From Terribacillus saccharophilus (GTDB lineage Bacteria > Bacillota > Bacilli > Bacillales > Amphibacillaceae), in assembly GCA_900110015.1 (NCBI GenBank), contig FOCD01000009.1, positions 1 through 55,817 on the forward strand: a DNA stretch of 55,817 nucleotides. The letters run 5' to 3'. The notes beneath the pieces are model-generated. The model did not search any database. It saw only the letters and a program-made list of their open reading frames with translations, and was not told the DNA's origin. A program made the position numbers and the translations under genes. Of the stretch, positions 11,233 through 19,554 are shown piece by piece. Position 1 is the stretch's first letter. Each line of letters opens with the position of its first letter.

Positions 11233-12147
11233 TTATTGCAGCAGATAAAGCACATAGCAAGCGATACCATAGAAACTTAACAATACGCACTCTCCCAAAC
11301 CCGCCTTGCGTCGATTGCTCTTCGCTACTCGGGAAGGTGTTGCTGCAGAAGCAGGAGTTTTGTTTCTCATAAGATGCTTCACCAGATCCTGTTTCATTGC
11401 AGCGCCAGTAGAATACTTGCCTAACAATGCCTTCTCCAATATGGGCCGGAGTTTTTCAGCACGGGAGAGCGCCTTTCGTATAGTAGATTTCGGCGTGTCT
11501 CCTTTTAGAAATCTTCCGCCATTCAATATTTCCAAGGCTGTCATAGCAAGTGCAAATAAATCATATGTGGGTTCTGCTTTCCTGCTTCCCATACCCCAAT
11601 GGCCCCGGTCATAAAACTCGGTATATTCTTTAATTGCACGTCCTAATTGGGTTGTTCCTCCTACATCTACCCATCGGAGCCGGACCGGGTTTTCACTGAC
11701 TACCAGATTATCCAGCTTCAAATCACCAAAAACCCATCCTGCCTGATGCAGGTAATCCAAATCCTCCAGCAGACTCAGCAGCAATACCGGAAGCCACTCC
11801 ACTCCTTTAGCTTTTATGTATGTATCAAGTCTGCTTCCCTGTATATACTCCATCACATAAAAGGTATACAACTGGCCGCTTGGACTGACATAGTCATCAG
11901 TATCAAACAAACAAGGTCCTAGGAAATGTCCCTGGACCTTTTTCAGCGATTGCAGTACGTTCATTTCCATCGTCATCGAGGTACGCTTATCACTGATTTT
12001 CAAGGCGGCATCGACGCCGTTTCTTTTTGTCAGATAAACAGTGCCGATTGCTCCGCTGCCAAGTTTTCTTATCAGCGGATAGTTTCCATTATGCCATTTG
12101 CCCGTCAAACGGATTCCTGGATGTATATCAGCTGCCGAATTCTTCAT
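11233..12147 (-). CDS. yabT: YabT-like Ser/Thr protein kinase
   Basis: Hanks-type kinase domain with glycine loop KLGSGAIGTVYL, the ATP lysine in AALKIS, catalytic loop FGDLKLDN (HRD reduced to FGD, aspartate kept) and metal loop DVGG in place of DFG. A single C-terminal hydrophobic helix follows with no extracellular sensor, as in B. subtilis YabT. That kinase is a DNA-activated sporulation kinase acting on RecA (known for the family). I place the start at ATG 12147 (304 residues), which overlaps yabS by 20 nt; the ribosome-binding site is weak. An upstream in-frame ATG at 12249 would lie well inside yabS. Confidence 0.88.
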   Translation of the reverse strand: MKNSAADIHPGIRLTGKWHNGNYPLIRKLGSGAIGTVYLTKRNGVDAALKISDKRTSMTMEMNVLQSLKKVQGHFLGPCLFDTDDYVSPSGQLYTFYVMEYIQGSRLDTYIKAKGVEWLPVLLLSLLEDLDYLHQAGWVFGDLKLDNLVVSENPVRLRWVDVGGTTQLGRAIKEYTEFYDRGHWGMGSRKAEPTYDLFALAMTALEILNGGRFLKGDTPKSTIRKALSRAEKLRPILEKALLGKYSTGAAMKQDLVKHLMRNKTPASAATPSRVAKSNRRKAGLGECVLLSFYGIACYVLYLLQ

Positions 12148-12862
12148 ATTCGGTAATCCCGTCAGTTCTCTTTGGCAGTGATTGGCGGCTGAATTCGTGG
12201 ATTGCTTCCCGCAGCGCAGGCCCTGTCGGCGTGACTCCGCCTGTTGCAAGCTTCGGGAATACAGAAGACACGTTTTCCAGGCGCTCTGTCCACTCCATTA
12301 CTTTGACAGCGGGATCCCTTTTTCCCGGGAAACCGAGTATGGAAAACTTGTTGTTGCCAAGACGTGCATTCATACTAATCGAAAGATCGATTAAGGCTTC
12401 CTTCACGACAGGAAGCTTATGGTGCATGCTGGCGCTCGTATCTACAAGTATAAGAACTTCCAGATTAGCCGTTTCACTTATCTCCTCCACGACCTCCAGT
12501 ACATCCCCTCTTTTTTTTGGCGGCAAATCGTCCAATGTATTTCCTGGGCCCAAGATTTGCTTTAGTTCCCGATTCACGACCCCCTCGATCGTCTGGGTCA
12601 TTGCCTGTTTTGTTACCATTTGGACTGTCTCTGTCAAAGCCTGCTTATAGATTAACTGACTGACACCGCCTCCTGCTTTTGCAATATTCTCCACTTCTTC
12701 GAGGCTAAGTGAATGTTCCGTATGCCCCTCCTCCAGAATACCGATTACATTTACCGTAATATGTTGGGCATTAGCCAAGGCAGCGACCGCTGCTGGATCT
12801 TCACCGCGGTTGGAGCATCCATCTGTGATCAGCAGAATCTGTTTCAGCGTACTCGGTTTCAT
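12128..12862 (-). CDS. yabS: YabS-like von Willebrand factor A domain protein
   Basis: 244 residues. The MIDAS metal-binding signature DTSAS occurs in the middle (VLILVDTSASMHH), with the second MIDAS threonine probably in GGVTPTGPAL. The N terminus (LLITDGCSNRGEDP) looks like the closing half of a VWA fold, so halves of two VWA units appear in an unusual order. Function is unknown. In B. subtilis yabS lies between spoIIE and yabT and is expressed during sporulation; the order here is the same. Confidence 0.85.
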   Translation of the reverse strand: MKPSTLKQILLITDGCSNRGEDPAAVAALANAQHITVNVIGILEEGHTEHSLSLEEVENIAKAGGGVSQLIYKQALTETVQMVTKQAMTQTIEGVVNRELKQILGPGNTLDDLPPKKRGDVLEVVEEISETANLEVLILVDTSASMHHKLPVVKEALIDLSISMNARLGNNKFSILGFPGKRDPAVKVMEWTERLENVSSVFPKLATGGVTPTGPALREAIHEFSRQSLPKRTDGITEYEEFGS

Positions 12863-12926
12863 CGTTATCCCTCTTCTCCATTCGTTATCTCCATCATCGA
12901 CGGGAAAGAGAGATAATATACGTTGG

Positions 12927-15386
12927 CTATGCCTCCTTCACTTTGTTTTTATAAGTAGGAATGGATGCCCATTCCGGCATGTTGCGATCAATTGCTGCCA
13001 CCATGACAGTCATATCATCCTCAATCTCACCCGCTCGGTGGCGAACTACCTCTTCCAGGAGCAAATCAGCCATCTCCTGGGGAACAGTTGTATTCATCTC
13101 CTTGATCTTCCGTTTCAGCCAGACATCTGTGTTCTCCACATGCCGCGGAGCTTCGAAGATTCCGTCACTCATCATAACGAGCAAGTCCCCTGGCTGCAGC
13201 TGCTCCTGGACGACGTCTACCTCCAGATCCTGAACGATGCCGATTGGTAAGTTACCAGACTCTATTTTAAGGACCTGATCACCGCGCTTAATGAAGCTTG
13301 GTGTCGATCCGATTTTAAGGAATTGGACTGCTGCATCATGTAAATCGATGACTGCCAGATCCAATGTTGCGAATATCTCTTCGTTGGAGCGAAGCGAGAG
13401 GATCGAATTAATTGATTTGATTGCTACTTCTTCTCTGATTCCTGACTGCAGAATCTGCTGAAGCAGCCGCAATGTCTCGGTGCTTTCCTCATGTGCTCTG
13501 TCTCCATTTCCCATACCATCACTAATTGCAATCGCGTACTTGCCCGCCCCTAGTTCGATCGTGGAAAAACTGTCTCCCGACACGAACCCCCCACCTTTTG
13601 CCGCATGTGCAACACCTGTATCCACGACGAATTTCTTAATAGAAGAGAACGCCAGGAAACAGGACTTATCCGGAAACGGCGCTATTTCTTCCTTCGTTAC
13701 GACGACAGTCTCCCCAAGAATGTCGGATAAAATAGGGCCAATCAGCTTTTGCCCCTCGCCATGGTATCCCTGTATAGATACATGCATCTCAATATCGATG
13801 CTCCCTTTCGTCAGGGAGAATACATCCAGCTTGTCCACGACTAAGCCAGCCGCCCGCAAAGCAGCCATCATCTCTACCTCTTGATGTTCATGGTTCTCTT
13901 TTTCCTTGACGATTTCTTTTGCAAAGTCGCCCATTACCTCAGATACGCCGTTAAGCTGATCGGCAACAAAGCGGCGGCTTTCCTGTACTTGCCGCCGCAG
14001 CATTTGATTAGCTTGATGGAAACTCAGCTCATGCTTCATCGTTTCGATCACTTTCTTCGATTTGACACAGTGGGATTCCAGGTTCCGCTCCAGCAGCTTA
14101 TTCGGCGGTCCACCGTCTTCCATATCCTCCTTAAGAGTCTCCATTAATTGATAGGTTCGATCAAACTGCTGCGCCCCCCAGCAACGATCTTTTTTAAAGC
14201 ACAACTGACACGTCTGCTCGGTTACATTGCCAAGCAGAAAATCAGTCTCTCGATTCCGCACATCTTCTGCTGCCCTATCTGGCGTAGCGAAACTCTTCGC
14301 CAATGCATCAAACACATTAGAAAACTGCTGTACGCGATTCGCTGTAACATCCCGTACCTTTTGCAGATATTGCTCCTGCTCTTGGCTGTGCTCAGCAGTA
14401 CCTGGAATGAAGCGTGCCATACGCCGAATCCAGCTGTCTGGTGTCAAAACGAGCAGCAGAATACTAATAGCTGAAGCAAGCAAAGATGGATACACCTCCT
14501 GCATGCCCTGTTCCTGCCCATACACCCCGATAAGTAAAGTACCTATAACAAGACCGATGCTCACCCCAAATTTCTTTCCATCTTTTAATAAGCCGCCAAG
14601 TAAACCAGCAAAGGCTAATAGACTCATCTCATAGAGACTGGCGACATTGGCAAGACTGAGGATTAAGCCCGCAACGACCCCAACAGTCGAACCCATTGCC
14701 GCGCCGCCTATCAAAGCCAGCAGCAAAACAAAGTAGCGGGAGAATATCTGTTCAATACCGGCCCCTTGTATTTGCCAGCCGATCGTGCCGGTCAATACTG
14801 AGGCGAGCAAAATGATCAAGCAGACTATCTCTTCATTCTTTAATGCCGGATAATATCTTTTAATGGATAATAACGGAATGCTTTGCATAAAGATGATAAA
14901 GAGTACAGAACCAAGAATTCCTTCGACACCGATCATCATCCAGTCAAAGCTGGACAAGGTATTTTCATAAGAGAGTGCCAGCATCCTCGGGAGAGAACTT
15001 GCCAGAAAGACGAGTACAGCCATAACCCGAATTTGATGCGGAATCCTCTTACAAAGCAGAGCTAGGAAATAAAGGACAAATGCAGCACCTGCTATATAAA
15101 GGCCATGTGTCCAATGATAGGTGCTTGCTCCAGCGACTGTTGCCAATGTGATCTGCACCATCTTTTTCCTTCTTGTCAGCCAGATGGATGCCAGGAATGC
15201 TACCGCGAATGGGGAAACAGTTGTCAGTACTACAGCCCGTCCAAGTAAGAAGCCTACTAAAGCCAAAAGCCATGCTTTTTCTATTAATAGAAGTTTCGCA
15301 AGATCGAACCCTTTCTTCTTCCAATTCTCCAACCGCTTCTGCTCCACTCCATAGATGCCCCATTTCTTTCTTGATACTGTCTCCAT
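12927..15386 (-). CDS. spoIIE: Stage II sporulation protein E (PP2C phosphatase)
   Basis: Membrane phosphatase that dephosphorylates SpoIIAA-P to release sigma-F in the forespore and helps asymmetric septation. The N-terminal third has about ten hydrophobic helices, and a central FtsZ-interacting and oligomerisation region follows. The C-terminal PP2C domain carries IAISDGMGNGDRA and LLVMMSDGIFE. I prefer the ATG at 15386 (819 residues) with GGAG 11 nt upstream. An in-frame ATG at 15410 has little Shine-Dalgarno. It follows a Spo0A-type promoter and precedes yabS-yabT-tilS, as in B. subtilis. Confidence 0.96.
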   Translation of the reverse strand: METVSRKKWGIYGVEQKRLENWKKKGFDLAKLLLIEKAWLLALVGFLLGRAVVLTTVSPFAVAFLASIWLTRRKKMVQITLATVAGASTYHWTHGLYIAGAAFVLYFLALLCKRIPHQIRVMAVLVFLASSLPRMLALSYENTLSSFDWMMIGVEGILGSVLFIIFMQSIPLLSIKRYYPALKNEEIVCLIILLASVLTGTIGWQIQGAGIEQIFSRYFVLLLALIGGAAMGSTVGVVAGLILSLANVASLYEMSLLAFAGLLGGLLKDGKKFGVSIGLVIGTLLIGVYGQEQGMQEVYPSLLASAISILLLVLTPDSWIRRMARFIPGTAEHSQEQEQYLQKVRDVTANRVQQFSNVFDALAKSFATPDRAAEDVRNRETDFLLGNVTEQTCQLCFKKDRCWGAQQFDRTYQLMETLKEDMEDGGPPNKLLERNLESHCVKSKKVIETMKHELSFHQANQMLRRQVQESRRFVADQLNGVSEVMGDFAKEIVKEKENHEHQEVEMMAALRAAGLVVDKLDVFSLTKGSIDIEMHVSIQGYHGEGQKLIGPILSDILGETVVVTKEEIAPFPDKSCFLAFSSIKKFVVDTGVAHAAKGGGFVSGDSFSTIELGAGKYAIAISDGMGNGDRAHEESTETLRLLQQILQSGIREEVAIKSINSILSLRSNEEIFATLDLAVIDLHDAAVQFLKIGSTPSFIKRGDQVLKIESGNLPIGIVQDLEVDVVQEQLQPGDLLVMMSDGIFEAPRHVENTDVWLKRKIKEMNTTVPQEMADLLLEEVVRHRAGEIEDDMTVMVAAIDRNMPEWASIPTYKNKVKEA

Positions 15387-15475
15387 TTCATTGAACACTC
15401 CTATCCTCATATTTACCGAGGCTCTGTGTACATACTATGGTAATCCCCCGGACAAACTCTTATTTGAATATAGTC

Positions 15476-15511
15476 ATTTAACCACATCCCTTATTCACAA
15501 TTTGTCAAAAG
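15476..15511 (-). promoter_or_regulatory. spoIIE promoter with overlapping Spo0A box
   Basis: Minus strand TTGACA (15503-15508) lies inside a 10/11 match to the 0A box (plus-strand TTTGTCAAAAG, 15501-15511). A -10-like TTAAAT lies 21 bp downstream (15476-15481). An over-long 21-22 bp spacer with 0A boxes at -35 is characteristic of B. subtilis spoIIE and spoIIG. A second, weaker 0A-like box (8/11) is at 15533-15543. Confidence 0.7.
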
Positions 15512-15692
15512 AACCGAGTGAGACCCAAAAACATTTCGACTTAATCCCATACCTTCTCACTGGCTTCAACATAGCTTGGACAGCATAACCTTTTTTGCGG
15601 CAATTTTCCCTGTCGTAATAACCTCGGGTTCGGTAAGTCTTGTCAGAAAACTTTTATTTTTTATAGGAAGCGTTTTCCATAAAACTTCGATA

Positions 15693-15751
15693 TTGCTTTT
15701 TTTAAAAAGAAGAGTAGAATAGTTCCTACTGAAACAGTTCGCATGCGAACT
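15693..15751 (+). promoter_or_regulatory. marR promoter and 16-bp palindromic operator
   Basis: -35 TTGCTT (15693-15698), 16-bp spacer, -10 TAGAAT (15715-15720). Just past the predicted start lies the perfect palindrome AGTTCGCATGCGAACT (15736-15751). Its position next to a marR gene makes it the likely autoregulatory operator. Confidence 0.7.
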
Positions 15752-15778
15752 ATTTTTTTTGTTGAGGGGATGACAACT

Positions 15779-16225
15779 TTGACTGATGAGGAAAAAATCA
15801 GCCAAGTGATCCAATCGTTTCGATGTCTGAATCAAGCTTTCCACAAGCAATTTTGGCATAATGCTGATCAATTGGGTGTGACTGTCGTTCAGCTGCACAT
15901 CCTTAAAGTATTAGCGGACGAGCCGGGAACTGGCTTGAATGATCTTGCCCATAAGGTGAATGCAAGCAAGAGTACAGTAAGCGAAACGGTTGAAAGGCTT
16001 GTACAAGCTGAATTGGTGAAACGGGAGCGCTCGACACACGACCGCCGCGCAATCGTTCTGTCACTAACTCCAAAGGGACTGGAGCAGAAAAAGACAGCCT
16101 ACCGAACCTATTTGCAAAGATTGGGGAACATTTCAGACTTCAGCACGGAAGAAGTTGAGACATTATTGTCTCTTCACAGCCGTTTGCTACAAAAGATAAC
16201 AACTCAAGGAGATGAAACAACATGA
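15779..16225 (+). CDS. MarR-family transcriptional regulator
   Basis: Winged-helix repressor of about 148 residues. The recognition helix region is LAHKVNASKSTVSETVERL and the wing follows as ERSTHDRRAIVLSLTPKG, both classic MarR features. A TTG start (15779) is favoured because GAGGGG is 9 nt upstream; the in-frame ATG at 15770 directly abuts that Shine-Dalgarno. Its stop overlaps the start of the efflux pump (ATGA), so the pair forms an operon like mdtR-mdtP of B. subtilis. It probably represses its own operon through the palindrome at 15736-15751; the inducer is unknown. The gene is an insertion between spoIIE and tRNA-Met relative to B. subtilis. Confidence 0.9.
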   Translation: MTDEEKISQVIQSFRCLNQAFHKQFWHNADQLGVTVVQLHILKVLADEPGTGLNDLAHKVNASKSTVSETVERLVQAELVKRERSTHDRRAIVLSLTPKGLEQKKTAYRTYLQRLGNISDFSTEEVETLLSLHSRLLQKITTQGDETT

Positions 16226-17724
16226 AAGATCGTTCCGCCTATGTTAGTCCGGAAACGTTAACCAGAGGTCCGATCGTCGCCATCTTGGTTCTAGGTGCAT
16301 TCGTTGCAATCCTAAACCAGACACTAATGAACATCGCATTACCTGTCATGATGGAAGATTTGGATATACAAGAAAACTCAGCTCAATGGCTGACAACAGC
16401 ATTTATGCTCGTAAACGGTATTTTAATTCCGATTACCGCCTTCTTTATGGAAAGATTCACAACTCGTAAGCTATTTATCACTGCAATGAGCCTGTTCGCA
16501 ATCGGAACACTTATTTGTGGAGTTGGACCTGACTTTACAACAATCTTGATCGGTCGTATTGTACAAGCAGCCGGCGCTGGTATCATGATGCCTTTACTAT
16601 TTAATACTGTATTGAGCTTGTACCCAATTGAAAAACGAGGCAGCGCAATGGGTGTCATCGGTCTAGCGATGATGTTCGCACCTGCAATCGGACCTACACT
16701 TTCTGGGTTTGTAGTTGAGCACGTATCATGGAGATGGTTATTCTTCATTATCTTGCCTATCGCTATCATTGATATCATTCTTGCAGTATTCATTCTGCGA
16801 AATGTAACGAAAACACAGAAATCAACAGTTGATGTACTATCTGTCATCCTTTCAACAATCGGATTCGGCGGCTTGCTGTATGGCTTCAGTGTTGCTGGAG
16901 ATAAAGGATGGGATTCTGCACCAGTAATCTCAACACTTGTAGTGGGTGGAATATCCTTAATCATCTTTATCATCCGCCAATTGACAATCAAAAAACCAAT
17001 GCTTGAGTTCCGTGTATTCAAATATTGGATGTTCTCTCTATCAACTTCAATCAACGTCGTCATTACGATGGCTATGTTTGCAGCTATGCTATTGATTCCG
17101 ATTTTCACACAGAATATGCTTGGTTATTCACCGCTTAAATCAGGTCTATTGCTATTGCCTGGTGCACTGGTTTCTGCGATCATGTCGCCGATTACTGGTA
17201 AATTGTTCGATAAGATCGGTGCTCGTCCGCTTGCATTGATCGGACTCCTAATCACAACGATAACAACTTACTTCTTGAGTACGTTGACTATTGATACAAC
17301 TTACACGTATATGATGACTGTTTATACTTTCCGTATGATCGGTGTATCTATGGTTATGATGCCAATCATGACAGCTGGTTTGAATCAGCTTCCTAAACGG
17401 TATTATGCTCACGGTACAGCAATGGCGAATACACTTCGTCAAATGGCCGGTGCAATCGGTACTGCATTGCTAGTTACTGTGTTCTCGACTCAATCTAAAG
17501 AACACGTTACAGATATGATTACGTCTGGTACACCACAGCAGCAAGCAACATTGCTTGGTTCCATCGAAGGTATCAATGATGCTTTCTGGATTGCAACGCT
17601 TATCGCAGGAGTTGGTTTCATCCTTTCCTTCTTCCTGAAAAAGGTTCGCCCTGCAGATGAGATTGAACAGGAACAATCAACAGCTACTACAACACCTGTC
17701 GGAAAGCCTTCCGAAACGCATTAA
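16222..17724 (+). CDS. DHA2-family MFS multidrug exporter (14 TM, EmrB/QacA type)
   Basis: 500 residues with about 14 predicted hydrophobic helices. The DHA2 marker near helix 1 (LNQTLMNIALP) and motif C in helix 5 (GLAMMFAPAIGPTLSG) indicate a proton-coupled drug antiporter of the EmrB/QacA/LmrB group. Relatives export dyes, lincosamides or fusaric acid; the substrate here is unknown. It is translationally coupled to the upstream MarR regulator and followed by a strong terminator. The stretch is somewhat codon-uniform, but I see no clear sign of recent transfer. Confidence 0.92.
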   Translation: MKDRSAYVSPETLTRGPIVAILVLGAFVAILNQTLMNIALPVMMEDLDIQENSAQWLTTAFMLVNGILIPITAFFMERFTTRKLFITAMSLFAIGTLICGVGPDFTTILIGRIVQAAGAGIMMPLLFNTVLSLYPIEKRGSAMGVIGLAMMFAPAIGPTLSGFVVEHVSWRWLFFIILPIAIIDIILAVFILRNVTKTQKSTVDVLSVILSTIGFGGLLYGFSVAGDKGWDSAPVISTLVVGGISLIIFIIRQLTIKKPMLEFRVFKYWMFSLSTSINVVITMAMFAAMLLIPIFTQNMLGYSPLKSGLLLLPGALVSAIMSPITGKLFDKIGARPLALIGLLITTITTYFLSTLTIDTTYTYMMTVYTFRMIGVSMVMMPIMTAGLNQLPKRYYAHGTAMANTLRQMAGAIGTALLVTVFSTQSKEHVTDMITSGTPQQQATLLGSIEGINDAFWIATLIAGVGFILSFFLKKVRPADEIEQEQSTATTTPVGKPSETH

Positions 17725-17726
17725 TA

Positions 17727-17762
17727 GAAAAACCTGCATCCATGAATGGATGCAGGTTTTTT
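17727..17762. terminator. Bidirectional terminator between efflux pump and phosphatase
   Basis: Perfect 13-bp stem (AACCTGCATCCAT with its complement) flanked by A-run and T-run. It serves the plus-strand pump and the minus-strand phosphatase. Confidence 0.92.
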
Positions 17763-18332
17763 TTATATATTAGCCAGATGTTCGGAAAGGTTATAATCAT
17801 GTACTTTCCACTTCTCTTCGATAAACTGGATATTGCTCAAGCAAGCGTTAACTAGATGTGTGTTCTCTGTATCAATTTCTCCATTAGAAATAGTAGATAG
17901 GATTGCTGAGATGACGGCCCCATGACATACGAGCAGTACCTTCTTATCTCCATACTTCGCATTCACTTCCTGCAAAGCCAGCATAACACGCTCCACTAAG
18001 TCCTCCCATGATTCCATACCAGGGAAGTCCCAGCTAGGATATTTCGCCTCTCGCTCTGCCCGTGTCAGTCCCTCTGCTTCACCAAAGCCTCTTTCGACGA
18101 AACCTTCCATCTCTACAAGCGGCAGTTGTAATGCTTCATTAAGAATATCTGCTGTTTTTCTGGCCCGTTTCATCGGACTTGCTACAATCAGATCAAAATC
18201 ACTTCCTGCAAGAAAATCACGGGTTGCCTGCGCCTGCCTGATTCCTCTTTCATTCAGCGGTATATCTGTACTTCCTTGTACTTTCCCTAGCTTATTCCAA
18301 TCTGTTTCTCCATGTCTGACAAGACAAATCAT
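17763..18332 (-). CDS. Histidine phosphatase family protein (phosphoglycerate mutase-like)
   Basis: 189 residues. The catalytic RHGETDWN motif is at residues 6-13 and the second histidine is in VCHGAVISA. The size and the ADILNEAL/GFGEAEGL pattern fit the PhoE/CobC/YhfR branch of phosphatases rather than true glycolytic mutase. The substrate cannot be told from sequence. GAGGGG precedes the ATG. It is absent from this place in B. subtilis and belongs to the same insertion as the MarR/efflux pair. Confidence 0.88.
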   Translation of the reverse strand: MICLVRHGETDWNKLGKVQGSTDIPLNERGIRQAQATRDFLAGSDFDLIVASPMKRARKTADILNEALQLPLVEMEGFVERGFGEAEGLTRAEREAKYPSWDFPGMESWEDLVERVMLALQEVNAKYGDKKVLLVCHGAVISAILSTISNGEIDTENTHLVNACLSNIQFIEEKWKVHDYNLSEHLANI

Positions 18333-18406
18333 CCTGATCCCCTCCCCTAATCTATAGTTCTACTATACCGTATTTTTCCTGCCAGACGGTACCGATAAAT
18401 TTATTG

Positions 18407-18435
18407 TTGACATATAGTCCAGGCTGTTGTATTAT
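18407..18435 (+). promoter_or_regulatory. tRNA-Met promoter (sigma-A)
   Basis: Perfect -35 TTGACA (18407-18412), 17-bp spacer and -10 TATTAT (18430-18435), about 32 bp before the tRNA. Confidence 0.88.
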
Positions 18436-18467
18436 ATTCCTTGTGCTTCTAAACAATTCATTTATAT

Positions 18468-18541
18468 GGCGGTGTAGCTCAGCTGGCTAGAGCGTACGGT
18501 TCATACCCGTGAGGTCGGGGGTTCGATCCCCTCCGCCGCTA
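18468..18541 (+). tRNA. tRNA-Met (CAU), elongator type
   Basis: Full cloverleaf: acceptor stem GGCGGTG with CGCCGCT, D-arm GCTC...GAGC, anticodon stem TACGG/CCGTG with loop TTCATAC (anticodon CAT), T-arm GGGGG TTCGATC CCCTC and discriminator A. The body matches the tRNA-Met found near spoIIE in B. subtilis as far as I recall. The 3' CCA is not encoded (the next bases are TCC), so it must be added enzymatically. The tRNA-Glu that accompanies it in B. subtilis is missing. Confidence 0.96.
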
Positions 18542-18546
18542 TCCCT

Positions 18547-18581
18547 AAACAAGGAATGCAAATTGCATTCCTTGTTTTTTT
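18547..18581 (+). terminator. tRNA-Met terminator
   Basis: About 13-bp inverted repeat (AAACAAGGAATGC with its complement) followed by seven T residues, directly after the tRNA. Confidence 0.92.
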
Positions 18582-18587
18582 GTGTAC

Positions 18588-18613
18588 AAAAAAAAGGATG
18601 CTTTTCAGCATCC
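18588..18613 (-). terminator. yabR terminator
   Basis: GGATGC/GCATCC stem (18596-18601 with 18608-18613) followed on the minus strand by eight U residues, about 60 bp past the yabR stop. Confidence 0.85.
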
Positions 18614-18675
18614 GATCAATCATTTTATATCTTAAGATTTGCATTTTATCAAATCCCAATATATAGACAGCAAGT

Positions 18676-19092
18676 TTAACCTTTTTTAGCGCCTCTGCCA
18701 CCACGTTTTGATTCTGTGTGTTTCTTAAGGGACGCAAGACGGTCCTCTGAATCCTTCAAGAAGCGATTCATTTTTGCTTCAAAATTCTCGGGGCGCTCAC
18801 GGTGACCGCCGCCATGTCCGGAACCTCTATTGTTGTTGTTACGACGTGCTGGTGGAGGATTATCTTTCGCTTTCTTAATTGAAAGTCCAATCTTTCCGTC
18901 CTTTTCATTAATAACCTTGACTGTGATCATATCGCCAACAGACAAATGTTCATTAATGTCTTTCACGTAATTATCGGCAACTTCACTAATATGAACTAGA
19001 CCAGTAGAACCTCCTGGCAATTCTACGAATGCTCCGAAATTAGTGATTCCCGTTACCTTACCCTGATACTTGCTGCCTACTTCAATTGACAT
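18676..19092 (-). CDS. yabR: S1 RNA-binding domain protein YabR
   Basis: 138 residues. A single S1/OB RNA-binding domain fills residues 1-75 (GKVTGITNFGAFVEL, GLVHISEVAD, GDMITVKV). A low-complexity basic tail rich in Asn, Gly, Arg and His follows (NNNNRGSGHGGGHRE region). Related proteins (YabR, GSP13) are ribosome-associated; the exact role is unknown. It lies downstream of divIC with its own Shine-Dalgarno (AAGGAGGAG), as in B. subtilis. Confidence 0.93.
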   Translation of the reverse strand: MSIEVGSKYQGKVTGITNFGAFVELPGGSTGLVHISEVADNYVKDINEHLSVGDMITVKVINEKDGKIGLSIKKAKDNPPPARRNNNNRGSGHGGGHRERPENFEAKMNRFLKDSEDRLASLKKHTESKRGGRGAKKG

Positions 19093-19166
19093 AAAAAAAA
19101 TGCTCCTCCTTAAAGTTTGAAAGAAATATACTTCTTATATATTATATAAAAGCTTGGAAAAGGGTG

Positions 19167-19547
19167 TCAATAAGAGGGTTCCTCTTCGGTGATTTTAAAA
19201 ATGGTTTCACCGTCTTTTGAGTAGAAATAGTTCGTTCTGGCGATTTCCAGTACATAACTCTTATCGTTCAAAAGTTCGATTTCCTCTTTAAGATCCTCTT
19301 CCTTCTTCTGCAAGCTGGCTAACTCTTCCTGCTTCTCTTTATATTCTGTCTGCTTAGAAGCATAAACACCTCGCTGATGAATATGATAACCTACCATTAA
19401 TCCAAGCAGAACAACTGCAAAAGCGGCGAACAAGATCAAACGCCGAAAGAGTCTTTTCTGTTTTTTCCGCTGCCGTTCTGTATATGCGTCGTATTGTCTC
19501 GTGTAGCTGGACTCCATCTTCGTTACATTTCGTTTTTTTCTTGCCAC
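19167..19547 (-). CDS. divIC: Cell division protein DivIC (FtsB family)
   Basis: Bitopic septum protein that forms a complex with FtsL and DivIB. It has a basic cytoplasmic N terminus, one transmembrane helix (LILFAAFAVVLLGLMVGY, about residues 37-54) and an extracellular coiled coil (KQEELASLQKKEEDLKEEIE). A GTG start at 19547 is preferred because GGAGG lies 10 nt upstream; this gives 126 residues, close to the B. subtilis protein. The first ATG of the longer frame (19583) falls inside yabQ. Confidence 0.93.
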   Translation of the reverse strand: MARKKRNVTKMESSYTRQYDAYTERQRKKQKRLFRRLILFAAFAVVLLGLMVGYHIHQRGVYASKQTEYKEKQEELASLQKKEEDLKEEIELLNDKSYVLEIARTNYFYSKDGETIFKITEEEPSY

Positions 19548-19554
19548 GCCATTT

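Noticed and set aside
12027-12650. Plus-strand reading frame of 207 codons opposite yabT/yabS
   Set aside because: It lies antisense to two well-supported conserved genes and resembles no family; it is a shadow frame.
16383-17108. Long antisense reading frame (241 codons) inside the DHA2 efflux pump
   Set aside because: It is the complement of a strongly coding transporter gene with many hydrophobic codons; no ribosome-binding site or recognisable domain.
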